Of a stretch of 64,000 bases of DNA, positions 20,889-30,499 are shown one piece after another. The notes under the pieces were generated by a model. It saw nothing but the letters and a program-made list of their open reading frames with translations, ran no database searches and had not been told where the DNA came from. Made by a program: the position numbers and the translations under genes. Positions within the stretch are counted from its first letter, which is position 1. Each line of letters opens with the position of its first letter. The DNA is from Semisulcospira habei (Eukaryota; Mollusca; Gastropoda; Semisulcospiridae), in NCBI GenBank assembly GCA_036245525.1, contig BTPG01000001.1, positions 178,954,458-179,018,457 of the forward strand, written 5' to 3'.

Positions 20889-22328
20889 ATGGATAAAACC
20901 AAAAAACCAAAACTAGCACAGAAACGGCGCATAGACACCGACATTGCACATGACAGTGATTCAGACTGTGAGGAAGCGACGCCTCAGGCGTCGGCCGTAT
21001 GGCCTCGCTTCCTCATTGTCCATAGCAAGGTGAAGGAGAAACCAGTTACCAAGCTGCATCCTTTTCTGGTGGGGGAGACCCTCAGGAGCCGTGTTGGCAG
21101 GCCTGACGCCTAGCGCCTCAGGTCTGGTGACTTGCTGGTGGAGTGCCGTACTCGGGCACACTCCAGCGGGCTACTGGGGCTCTCTTCCATCGGAGACACT
21201 CCTGTGGAAGTCACACCCCACAAAACTATGAATTCGTCAAGAGGCGTAATCAAAGATCAAGCTTTGGCAGAACTGTCAGAAGATGAACTTGTAAGGAACC
21301 TTAAGTCTCAGGGGGTGACTTGCGTCAGGCGCTTCGCTTCCAAGCGAGGTGGTGGGGAGATCCGTCTCCCTACCATCATCCTGACGTTTGGCACCCCCAC
21401 CCCTCCTACTACCATCTGGGGAGGTTACTACTCCCTGAGAGTGAAAAAGTACGTCCCTCTTCCCCTCCGGTGCTTTAAGTGCCAAAAGTATGGCCATGGG
21501 CAGAAGACATGCCGTCAGGCAGAGGCTTCATGCGCCCGTTGCACTAGGCCCGGACACTCTGCTGAGTCCTGCACAGCCACCCCCCTGTGTGTGAATTGCC
21601 AGGGGGCGCATATGGCTTCGGATAAGAAATGCCCTCGTTGGATATCCGAGTGCAAGATTCAGCATGTGCGTGTGGAGAAGGGGCTGTCCTTTCTGGATGC
21701 CAAAAAACTGGTTGAAGGCCCTGGTGCAGCTGCGGCTGCCCCAACCTCTAACACCTCAGTGTATACTTTTAGTGCAGCGGTGGCAGGCAAGCGCCCCACC
21801 AAAGACTTTTCATGTCAGACCCCAACTTCTTGGTTGGGGGCGGAGCCTCGGCTCCTCTCGCCCCTGGAGAGTAACCCTCCTCCGGTGGTGACAAGGAGCC
21901 AGGGAACGCAGAAGGCGGACACTGCCGGTCCGGTTGTGCCGCCTTCTGTTGCCCCTAAGCCTCAGCCCCCACCCAAACCTGTTAGTCAGTCAACTCCAAA
22001 GGCTTCTGGCTCTGGTCAGCCTTCTAAGGCCGCTAACTCTAGCGGCAGGAACGCTGCCCAGGACCAGAAGTCTAAGAAATCTATGGGACCGCTGTGCGCA
22101 CGGGCCCAGAAGGGGAACACAGATGTCCCCCTTCAAAACAAATATGCTGCACTGGAGGAGCGGATGGAGGGAGTGGAAGTTGTTGTTGCTGATGCTGCGG
22201 CAGCTCCACCCCCTTCCTCTCCGAGGAACCAGAGGAGGCCCGGGAGCCGGCCCCCCTCTGTTTCTTCAACTCCTTCCAAGGTAAAGGAAAAAGGGGGGAA
22301 AAACTCCTTACCCCCAGATAAGACTTAA
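20889..22328 (+). pseudogene. LINE copy 2 ORF1, same in-frame UAG
   Basis: Same product and layout as ORF1 of copy 1: N-terminal lysine-rich segment, TAG at 21111-21113, long middle region, three CCHC-type knuckles (about 21474-21630) and a Pro/Ser/Ala-rich tail. The 398 codons after the stop translate identically to copy 1. The stop separates a basic 74-residue N-terminal piece from the zinc-knuckle part. If translation starts downstream, ATG 21229 (MNSSRG) is the first Met in this frame after the stop. ORF1 ends two bases before the ORF2 ATG. Confidence 0.85.
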
Positions 22329-22330
22329 TC

Positions 22331-25300
22331 ATGGACTCTTTGCTTCAGTGGAATTGTCGTGGTTTTCGAGCTAACTTTGAGGAATTACGTCTTTTAGTCA
22401 AGTTCTATAACCCCTCAGTCATATCTCTTCAGGAGACTTACCTGAAGACTTCTGACCCTGTGTCTTTTAATGGTTTTAATGTTATACATAAAGGCTCTGA
22501 TTCGGAGAGGCGCTCGGGTGGAGCGGCTCTTCTCATTAGTAGCCAAATTTTATGTAGCCTCGTTAGCATCGACACCTGTCTTCAGGCTGTCGCTGCTCGG
22601 GTTACCTTAAAAAAGACCATAACCATATGCAGTATTTACCTGCCACCATCACTGCGGGTCTGTAGCAATGATATTTTTCACTTAGTAGATCAACTGCCCC
22701 CTCCCTTTATTCTCATGGGGGATTTTAACGGTCATGCTCACCTTTGGGGTAGTGACCACTATGATGGCAGAGGTCAGATGTTAGAAGATGTTTTTTCTCA
22801 ACTTAACCTATGTGTCTTTAACGATGGCTCACCTACATACTCTAACTCAGGTTCCGGATCTAGTTCTGTTCTAGACCTCACTGTGTGTGATCCTTCTCTC
22901 ATGCTGGACTTTGACTGGAAGGTTCACGACGACCTGTGTGGTAGTGACCACTTCCCAGTAGTCCTGTCATCGGTCAGCTGTGAGGAGGATTCGCCGGTGG
23001 GGCGCTGGAATCTCAAGAAAGCTAACTGGTCTCTGTTTGCCTCTCTCTGTCAGTCTCGTCTTACAGAGGAGGTGGTCATGTCAGCTGAAGAACCTGTTTC
23101 TTGTTTTACTTCTATTTTGTTGGAGGTTGCAGGTGAAACCATCCCTAGAACTTCCACATCACTCCCTCGGAAGCCGAGAGTACCATGGTTCAATGAAGAG
23201 TGCCGCAAGGCCCAAACAATGCGCAAATCTGCTCAGCGACGTGCATTTCGTAATCCGTCGCAAGCAAATATTTTAACCTTTAAAAGACAGCGGGCGAAAG
23301 CCCGTTATATTTTTAAACGTGAACGCCGTGCTTCCTGGAGACGCTTCGTCTCATCTTTATCTTCTAGGACTCCGTCCCAAAAAGTCTGGAAGGCTGTTCG
23401 AAGAATTAGGGGCAGGGGTGGCTCGGCTTCTGTCGGCCATCTTAGAGATGGTGCCAGTTTGGTCACAGATAAAAAGGCTGTGGCCAATTTGCTTGCCTCC
23501 ACCATTGCCCATAATTCTTCAACAGAGCATTATTCACCTTTCTTCCAGAGAGAGAAGGAGAAGCGAGAATCTTGTGCTTGTGATTTTATATCGGATAACT
23601 TGGAAGACTATAATGCCCCTTTCACGTTTTCAGAATTGCAGCAAGCCATGCAGAAATGTACTGACTCTGCTGCTGGATTAGATACCATCCATTATCAGCT
23701 CATAACACATCTGCCTGAGGATTCACTCCTTGTACTTCTCAAGGCCTTTAACCATATCTGGATAACCGGTCATTTTCCGCCATCTTGGCGCCAGGCTGTG
23801 GTTGTGCCAATTCCCAAGCCGGGTAAGGATCCTTCCGACCCGGGCAACTACCGGCCAATAGCTTTGACATCATGTTTATGTAAAACTATGGAACGCTTGG
23901 TCAACGCCCGACTGGTGTGGCATCTTGAGTCACAGGGTCTCATCACAGACCTCCAGTGCGGTTTCCGGCGCTTCCGTAGTACAACTGACCATCTAGTCCG
24001 CTTTGAGTCTTTTATCCGAGATGCTTTTGTCAACAAGCAGCATGTCTATGCAATTTTCTTTGATCTTGAAAAGGCATATGACACTACCTGGAAGCATGGT
24101 ATAATGTCTGATTTGTCGGACATGGGTTTTAAAGGGCATCTGCCCGTTTTTATTCACAATTTTTTGTCCAACAGGTCGTTCCATGTCCGTGTGGGCTCCA
24201 CCCTCTCCGACTCCTTTGAACAGGAGATGGGTGTCCCGCAGGGCAGTATTCTATCTCCTGTTTTATTTAGCATTAAAATAAATAACATTGTAAAGGCCGT
24301 CAAGGATGATTCTGAATGCTCTTTGTTTGTGGACGACTTTGCTTTGTGTGCACGAGGTCGAGGACTTGCGTCCCTTGAGAGGCGCTTGCAGCTGTGCGTT
24401 GATCGCATCCAGGGGTGGGTGTCTCTCAATGGATTCAGATTCTCGCACTCCAAGACAGTCTGTGTGCATTTTACTAACCAGACGAAATTTTTTCCAGAAC
24501 CTAGCCTGAGCATTGCTGGAGTGCCAATTAAGGTGGCTGAAGAGGCTAAGTTTCTGGGGGTCATCTTTGACAAAAGATTGACCTTCTGCAACCATGTTAA
24601 CTACCTTAGAACCTCTTGTCGGAAGGCCCTCGACATTCTTCGTGTCGTTGGTCGTACTGACTGGGGTGCAGACCGCATCATCTTACTTCGACTGTACCGG
24701 GCCCTTGTTCGGTCCAAACTGGATTACGGCTCTGTGGTATATGGCTCGGCTTCCAAGTCTGTTCTGCAGCGTCTGAACACAATTCACCATCAAGGTCTGC
24801 GCATATGTCTGGGAGCCTTCAGGACATCTCCAGTTCCTAGTCTGTATGCAGAGGCAGGGGAGCCTTCTCTCAGGCTCCGCCGCATCCGCCTCATGCTCAG
24901 CTACGTTCTGAAGCTGAAGGCCCATCCAGAAAATCCTGCCTATGATTGTGTTTTTAACCCGTCGTTTGCAGAGATTTACGATGCCCATCCGGGAGCTGTC
25001 CGTCCACTTTCCTTCCGTGTCCGACCTCATCTGCAGGCGGCCGGAGTGGACCTGGACAAAGTTTCGGAATCTCTGCAACACGTCACTCCACCCTGGCTAC
25101 TACCAGTTCCTGACATCTTGCTGGACTTGACTGCCCACAAGAAGGATTGTACTCCACCAGCCATATACCAACAGAGCCTCAATGAACTCCTTTCAATTTT
25201 TCCTGGCTATTGTCGTCTTTATACGGATGGGTCCAAGTCTGAGGATGGAAGAGTGGCTGCGGCTGCAGTGTCCTCTCGCCATCCTAGACGCCCATTTAAG

Positions 25301-26023
25301 CTCCGTCTCCCTGACCATTCCTCTGTATTTAGTGCAGAACTGCAGGCCATTCTGCTAGCACTCAAGCATGCCTATCAGTCTCGGGAAAGGAACTTCCTGA
25401 TTCTGTCTGACTCTCTTTCTGCCCTGCAGGCCCTTCAGGGCGCGGGAACAGACCATCCACTGCTGGTGCAGATTAGAGAGCTCTACGCGGACTTGATGAA
25501 GGAATATTATGACATCATTTTTATTTGGGTCCCAGGCCATGTGGGCATCGAAGGCAACAGAATCGCAGATTCTGCTGCCAACAGTGCCCGCAGTGACCCT
25601 GTCCCTGACACACAGACTGTCTATAGTGATTTTAAACCTGTTATTAGTGCGTACATAGCCCGCGAGTGGCAGTCCGAGTGGGACAAAGAGGAAGGGAACA
25701 AGCTTCATGAAGCTCTTCCTAAGTTGTCTGACAGTCTACCTTTCCGCTGCGGCAGCCGCCGTGAGGAGACTGTCCTTGCTCGGCTCCACATCGGGCACAC
25801 ATATGTTACGCACTCTTACTTACTTAAACAGGATGAGCGTCCATGGTGTTTTGCCTGTGATGAGCAGTTTTCTGTTCGACACTTTTTGCTGTATTGTGCT
25901 GACCTAATTGACACCAGATATAAACACTTCACAGCAGACTCCTTGAAGGTTTTGTTCCGGGATGTTCCCCCGGACAAAATCTTCAATTTTTTGAGAGAAT
26001 GCAATATTTTTAACAAGATCTGA
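22331..26023 (+). CDS. LINE copy 2 ORF2: endonuclease-reverse transcriptase-RNase H, 1230 aa
   Basis: Intact ORF2 that would nick target DNA and copy the element RNA at the nick (target-primed reverse transcription). The APE-type endonuclease occupies about residues 1-215 (WNCRG at 7-11, QET at 34-36, GDFNGH at 130-135, SDHF at 205-208). RT spans about 440-760, with NYRPIALTS, LEKAYDT near 578, GVPQGSILSP near 636 and FVDD near 665; F replaces the usual Y or A. RNase H starts near 960 with YTDGS and has the downstream acidic residues in SAELQA, LSDSLSAL and RIADSA. A C-terminal C-x2-C-x7-H-x4-C motif closes the protein. The start lies in TAATCATG, two bases from the ORF1 stop, which suggests termination-reinitiation. 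All catalytic positions that I can see are present. Confidence 0.95.
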   Translation: MDSLLQWNCRGFRANFEELRLLVKFYNPSVISLQETYLKTSDPVSFNGFNVIHKGSDSERRSGGAALLISSQILCSLVSIDTCLQAVAARVTLKKTITICSIYLPPSLRVCSNDIFHLVDQLPPPFILMGDFNGHAHLWGSDHYDGRGQMLEDVFSQLNLCVFNDGSPTYSNSGSGSSSVLDLTVCDPSLMLDFDWKVHDDLCGSDHFPVVLSSVSCEEDSPVGRWNLKKANWSLFASLCQSRLTEEVVMSAEEPVSCFTSILLEVAGETIPRTSTSLPRKPRVPWFNEECRKAQTMRKSAQRRAFRNPSQANILTFKRQRAKARYIFKRERRASWRRFVSSLSSRTPSQKVWKAVRRIRGRGGSASVGHLRDGASLVTDKKAVANLLASTIAHNSSTEHYSPFFQREKEKRESCACDFISDNLEDYNAPFTFSELQQAMQKCTDSAAGLDTIHYQLITHLPEDSLLVLLKAFNHIWITGHFPPSWRQAVVVPIPKPGKDPSDPGNYRPIALTSCLCKTMERLVNARLVWHLESQGLITDLQCGFRRFRSTTDHLVRFESFIRDAFVNKQHVYAIFFDLEKAYDTTWKHGIMSDLSDMGFKGHLPVFIHNFLSNRSFHVRVGSTLSDSFEQEMGVPQGSILSPVLFSIKINNIVKAVKDDSECSLFVDDFALCARGRGLASLERRLQLCVDRIQGWVSLNGFRFSHSKTVCVHFTNQTKFFPEPSLSIAGVPIKVAEEAKFLGVIFDKRLTFCNHVNYLRTSCRKALDILRVVGRTDWGADRIILLRLYRALVRSKLDYGSVVYGSASKSVLQRLNTIHHQGLRICLGAFRTSPVPSLYAEAGEPSLRLRRIRLMLSYVLKLKAHPENPAYDCVFNPSFAEIYDAHPGAVRPLSFRVRPHLQAAGVDLDKVSESLQHVTPPWLLPVPDILLDLTAHKKDCTPPAIYQQSLNELLSIFPGYCRLYTDGSKSEDGRVAAAAVSSRHPRRPFKLRLPDHSSVFSAELQAILLALKHAYQSRERNFLILSDSLSALQALQGAGTDHPLLVQIRELYADLMKEYYDIIFIWVPGHVGIEGNRIADSAANSARSDPVPDTQTVYSDFKPVISAYIAREWQSEWDKEEGNKLHEALPKLSDSLPFRCGSRREETVLARLHIGHTYVTHSYLLKQDERPWCFACDEQFSVRHFLLYCADLIDTRYKHFTADSLKVLFRDVPPDKIFNFLRECNIFNKI

Positions 26024-26238
26024 GCATTCATAGACTATGTGAATTTTTTTATTTGCCCTTTTTGAGAGTCTGTAGACGTTTCTTTTCCAGACATGTGCGA
26101 CATTTTAGCCTGAGATTTTTAATCTATATTTACATCTTGTCTTAAGACCTTGCTTTTAGTCTGGCTGACCAGATTTTTACCCATCCCGCCGTGAGATGGC
26201 CTTAGTCGCCTGCTCGGCGTTAAACCCAAATAACTAAC
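26024..26238 (+). other. LINE copy 2 3' UTR and TAAC tail
   Basis: The same 3' UTR recurs in all four copies of the family (7714-7939, 26024-26238, 43144-43386 and inverted at 59206-59395). It ends GTTAAACCCAAATAAC-type sequence, then TAAC repeats. Conservation even in the shortest copy fits its role as the site where RT begins. Confidence 0.85.
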
Positions 26239-29003
26239 TCATGTGGTGTGTGCTTGCTAAACTACATTTTGTAAAAACAAGACCTGATCGCGTATCTAAC
26301 TACACCAAATTTGTAAATGAACTCAACTTCCCTGTTAATGTAGAAGACATAGACTTGTTTGAAAAACTAAATCCTGGTATATCTGTGAACGTGTATGTAT
26401 GGGATAATGTGTCTGTTGACAAGTTACAACCCATGAGAGTATCACACTTGCTCCAACCTATGGTCATTTAGAAGATAAGCATGTTGACATGTTGCTAATT
26501 GGTGATGGAGATAACTTTCACTACACAATCATCAGGCGTATGTCACGACTAATTCATAATCATGTATCAAAACACAATGGTAAACAGGAAGTGTGTAAAA
26601 GATGTTTACAAAGGTTCTCCTCTATAAACATAGCGCACAAACATGTTTTGCACTGCAGGTCACCTGATGACATACAAACAGTACTTAAGTATCCAGATCC
26701 TGGTAGTCAAGTATATTTCAAGAACTATGGGAAACAGCAAAAGCTGCCGTTTGTAGTGTATGCTGATTTTGAATCACTGGTAGTTCCGTATGAAGGTCCT
26801 GTTCCAGAATCATTACCCAAGACTATAAAACTAAGTGACCAAGTGGTATGTTCTTTTGGATACATTCTTGTTAGGTCAGATGGTGTGCATACAGAACCTG
26901 TTATCTACAGAGGGGAAAATGCAGCATGTCTGTTTTTAACAGAAATGAGACATCTGTATAGTCAGGTAGTACATTATCTCACAACATCAGATGCCTTTGG
27001 TGATGACAGAAGAAGACAAACTGAATTTTGGTACAGCAGAGACGTGTTGGATTTGTGAACAACTTCTTGGTGGTGATACAGTTCGTGACCATGATCACAT
27101 AACTGGACGCTACAGAGGTGCTGCACATAACAATTGTAACTTGTTATTAAAAATAGATCCTAAGACATATAAGTTACCAATCTTTTTCACAATCTAAAGG
27201 GATATGGTTCACACATTATCATGTGTGCTGTAGACGATTCTTACAAAAACATTAGTTGTATTGCTCAGACAACTGAAAAATATTTGACTTTTAGGCTGGA
27301 CAACAAATTAGAATTTTATGACTCAATGCAACATTTGTCTTTAGGGCTTGCTAGTCTGGCAGAAGGACTGACTGAGTTTCCAATAACAAGTAAATATTTT
27401 GAGCCAGACTTAATCAAGAAAGGTGTGTATCCGTACAAGTACATTGATCACTGGGTTGTGTTTGAGGAAAGGAGACTGCTGCCAAAAGAGGCATTTTACT
27501 CTACACTAAATGGTAACGGTATTTCTGACGCTGAATACCAGCACACACTTGATGCATGGGGTAAACTAGGGTGTGAAACGATTGGTGACTACCACGATCA
27601 ATACTTGAAAGCTGACGTTTGTTTGCTAGCAGACGTATTTGAAAGTTACCGTGAAAAGGGTTTGTTGCACTAGTCTTGACCCGGCCTGTTATATAACTAG
27701 TCCTGGCATGACATGGGATGCTTTTTTGAAATCCAGTAAGATATCTATAGACCTGTTGTCTGATCGTATGATGGGTGAAATGGTGGAACACGGATTGAGA
27801 GGAGGAATTAGCATGGCATCAAATAATTGTGCAAAAGCCAACAATAAATATCTTGCCGACCAGGGCTTTGACCCCTCAAGGTCATCTAATTATATCCTGT
27901 ACATGGATGCATGTAACTTGTATGGGTTCGCGATGACCGAATTATTGCCCTTGAAAAACTTTTGTCTGCATGATTTGTCACAGTATGACATAACACAGTT
28001 ATCAAACTATATTATGAATCATGACTGGAATGATGCGAAGGGTTGGATCTTTGAAGTCGACCTGGAGTACCCACACCATCTACATGATTACCACAATGAT
28101 TATCCATTGGCTGTTGAGAAAATGAGTATGACAGGGAAAAAAGAAGACACTAAACTTGTGTCGAATCTGAGTGACAAATTCAGTTACGTTTGCCATTATC
28201 GCTTACTGCAGTTTTACATCAGACATGGGTTAGTACTAAAGAAAGTTCACAGAGGCATAAGCTTTGACCAATGTGCTTTTATAAAAGATTACATAATGAA
28301 GAACACAACATTGCGTGCGAGAGATGGCAACACTGCATTTGACTAAGACTTCTTTAAGCTTATGAACAATGCCTGTTTTGGTAAGATGATGGAAAATCCT
28401 CATCACCGCAAAGATGTGAGACTAGTCACAACTGAATCGGGTGCAATTAAACTTACAGGTAAGCCACAGTACACAGGGTATAAAGAGTTTCATTCGTCAT
28501 TGTGTCACTCAAGAAAAAGATTGTTAAACTGGACAAGCCAGTATTCATTGGTATGGCAATTCTTGCATTATGAAAAATATTAATCCTTGAATTTTATTAT
28601 GATTACTTCAAACCTAAGTATCCTGAGTGTCATCTGCTATACACTGATACTGACTCTATTATGATCATTGACGTGCCTACTTAAGACTTTTATGAAGACA
28701 TGAAAACAGAGTTACACATGTATGACACGTCTGACTACCCAAAAGAACACCCGCTGTATAGCACACAAAACAAAAAAGTGCCTGGGAAGTTTAAAGACGA
28801 ACTGAATGGTGTGCCTATAGTTGAGTACGTTGGGCTGAGATAAAAAATGTATTCTATACTGCACCAAAAGGGAAGTCAGTCAAAAGCCAAAGGAATAAAA
28901 AAAAATATTAAAAAAAAAACAGCGATAAAAAATAAAGACATCCGTCATGAACATTACAAGCAAGTATTAGATGGAGCATTAATGCCTGATTATCCAAACA
29001 AGT

Positions 29004-29680
29004 CACTACTCAAACCAAGGGGAATCACAGCGCTGGACAGACAACAGTTAGATCCCCTGCCCCCGCCTATCAGGCACCCAATCGCCAGCCCACAGAGAAA
29101 TACGCAGGTATAGAATAAGACAATCATTTCCATCCTCAAAAAGGATGGATCAGGTCTCTTATATAACCCATGTCTTTCTCCGGAACTTAGGAAGTAGGCA
29201 GGAGAAACATACATACACAAACATGAAGGTGCGCTACTATATGTGGTCGGGTAAATACCCTGATTTCCCACAGTAGATGCACAGAACATTACACAACAAT
29301 GTAACGATACAAATTTTGCCTCGAGTTATACGTGATACTCACAAACCAGATAGGTGAGGCTAGCGCTGGCAGAATTGTCAGTACTCAAACCAAGGGGAAT
29401 CACAGCGCTGGACAGACAACAGTTAGATCCCCTGCCCCCGCCTATCAGGCACCCAATCGCCAGCCCACAGAGAAATACGCAGGTATAGAATAAGACAACC
29501 ATTTCCATCCTCAAAAAGGATGGATCAGGTCTCTTATATAACCCATGTCTTTCTCCGGAACTTAGGAAGTAGGCAGGAGAAACATACATACACAAACATG
29601 AAGGTGCGCTACTATATGTGGTCGGGTAAATACCCTGATTTCCCACAGTAGATGCACAGAACATTACACAACAATGTAAC
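29004..29680. repeat. ~375-bp tandem repeat, two units (locus 1)
   Basis: CAAACCAAGGGGAATC occurs at 29011 and 29386. The units share CAGCGCTGGACAGACAAC, TCTTATATAACCCATG and ACCCTGATTTCCCACAG blocks. The same unit makes an array at 46801-48124. The array begins inside, or right at the end of, the decayed polymerase and ends at CAACAATGTAAC before 29681. No coding or RNA-gene signal is recognised. Confidence 0.9.
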
Positions 29681-30051
29681 TAAAACAGGGTGGGTAAACA
29701 CACATCTATACTGTCTTTTAAATCAGGCCTCTCTCTTTGTGTGGTAGCTAATGGGGGGATTGGCTGATACACTCCTAAATGCGACAGTGTTGGCATTTAT
29801 CCAAACCTATTTGCATTTGACGGGTTCAGATTTTTCGATAATATAATATTAGGACGCGTTTAGACATATCTCGGGGTAAATTTTTCGATTTGGTGTTTAT
29901 GATTGAGTGCTTCTCCATACAGTGAATGTGTGCATGCATATTGCTCTCATCAAAAAAAGTTTGTTTGAATGGCTTTGTGGGCCCATACATAATTATCATT
30001 TTGAAACCATAAATAAACTTCAGTACAGGCAGGTGGGTTTTCCTTACACAC
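29681..30051. other. No gene seen
   Basis: AT-rich stretch containing TTTTTCGAT twice (near 29834 and 29880). There is no ORF with a motif and no repeat partner found elsewhere in the window. Confidence 0.4.
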
Positions 30052-30244
30052 CGTGGTGCGTGGGAAATGTATGGCGTCTAGACTCGTGTCCGGGCAAGAC
30101 TGGGGGGGGGGGGGGGAGAGAACTTTTTTTTTTTTTTTTTTTTTTTTTGGGGGGGGGGGTAAAAAATGGCGTGATTTATTGATCAATTCGGCATAATTTA
30201 TTATTGTTTTTGAAGCTTTTGTATTTTCTCTTTTCTATTCTCTA
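30052..30244 (+). repeat. Dispersed ~190-bp repeat, copy b
   Basis: Second copy of the repeat at 16426-16602. The central G and T homopolymers are much longer here (T run about 30124-30148, G run about 30149-30158). Confidence 0.85.
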
Positions 30245-30368
30245 CACTGGCTATCAGTCCTCTTAGAACTTCCATTATATAAACACTGCATGATTAGTTT
30301 AGCCTGCCCTAGCTGTTACTGAACTTACTTGCAGCGACATTGTGATATTATCAGCTGTATTCCAAATT

Positions 30369-30490
30369 AGGCTTTGCCTTTGGTTCTTGTCATCTCTAGG
30401 ATCCAATCAAGGAGTTCAATGTCAGAGGTACCTCTGACATTGCACTCCCTGGTCAGACCCTCTAGATGACAAGAACCAATGGCAAAGTCT
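30369..30490. repeat. 122-bp palindrome with no loop
   Basis: Two 61-bp arms meet at AGAGGT|ACCTCT (30429/30430). The arms match through GTTCTTGTCATCT and GCTTTGCC to the outer ends with a few mismatches. It lies immediately next to the 3' side of the following LINE. Possibly a hairpin MITE or a snap-back duplication. Confidence 0.88.
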
Positions 30491-30499
30491 AACTCATAA

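Larger units (their letters stand above)
20215..26238 (+). mobile_element. I/Nimb-like LINE, copy 2 (full length, ORF2 intact)
   Basis: Same structure as copy 1, from CCTACCCGGC to a tail of two TAAC units. A 15-bp TSD, TCATGTGGTGTGTGC, lies at 20201-20215 and 26239-26253; the first C of the element and the last base of the TSD are ambiguous. The target is the coding sequence of the Polinton polymerase. The 5' UTR and ORF1 look identical to copy 1 by eye. The differences I see are the 4-nt insertion in copy 1, about a dozen substitutions in the 3' 1.8 kb, and tail length. Confidence 0.96.
19231..29003 (+). mobile_element. Polinton/Maverick remnant
   Basis: Defined by the protein-primed-type family B DNA polymerase at 19726-29003 and a small upstream gene. 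No integrase, packaging ATPase, protease or capsid gene is recognisable in the window, so this is a fragment or a deeply decayed copy. The polymerase is interrupted by a full I/Nimb-like LINE. The 3' side ends where a ~375-bp tandem repeat begins. No terminal inverted repeats of the Polinton were found. It is assigned to Polintons by the polymerase type and its HNH-like insert, from family knowledge. Confidence 0.75.
19726..29003 (+). pseudogene. Family B DNA polymerase (Polinton PolB), decayed and interrupted
   Basis: The N-terminal part (19726-20214) continues at 26254 after the nested LINE, and the reading resumes in step once one TSD copy is removed. Domains in order are: a C-x2-C zinc-finger-like segment near 26600-26660, Exo I YADFES at 26758, a CWICEQ...DHDHITG...HNNCN endonuclease-VII-like insert at 27045-27150, Exo II-like FYDSMQHLS near 27315, Exo III YLKADVCLLADVFE near 27600, Pol A DACNLYG near 27905, Pol B MNNACFGKMMEN near 28360 and Pol C YTDTDS at 28639. 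Without the LINE the coding span is about 3.3 kb, normal for this family. Stops or frameshifts occur near 20059, 26469, 27050, 27190, 27665, 28344, 28570, 28682 and 28842, so it is non-functional. Confidence 0.88.

Noticed and set aside
26469..28844. Stops in the Polinton polymerase considered as recoded codons
   Set aside because: They include several different stop codons mixed with frameshifts at unrelated positions, which is ordinary decay.
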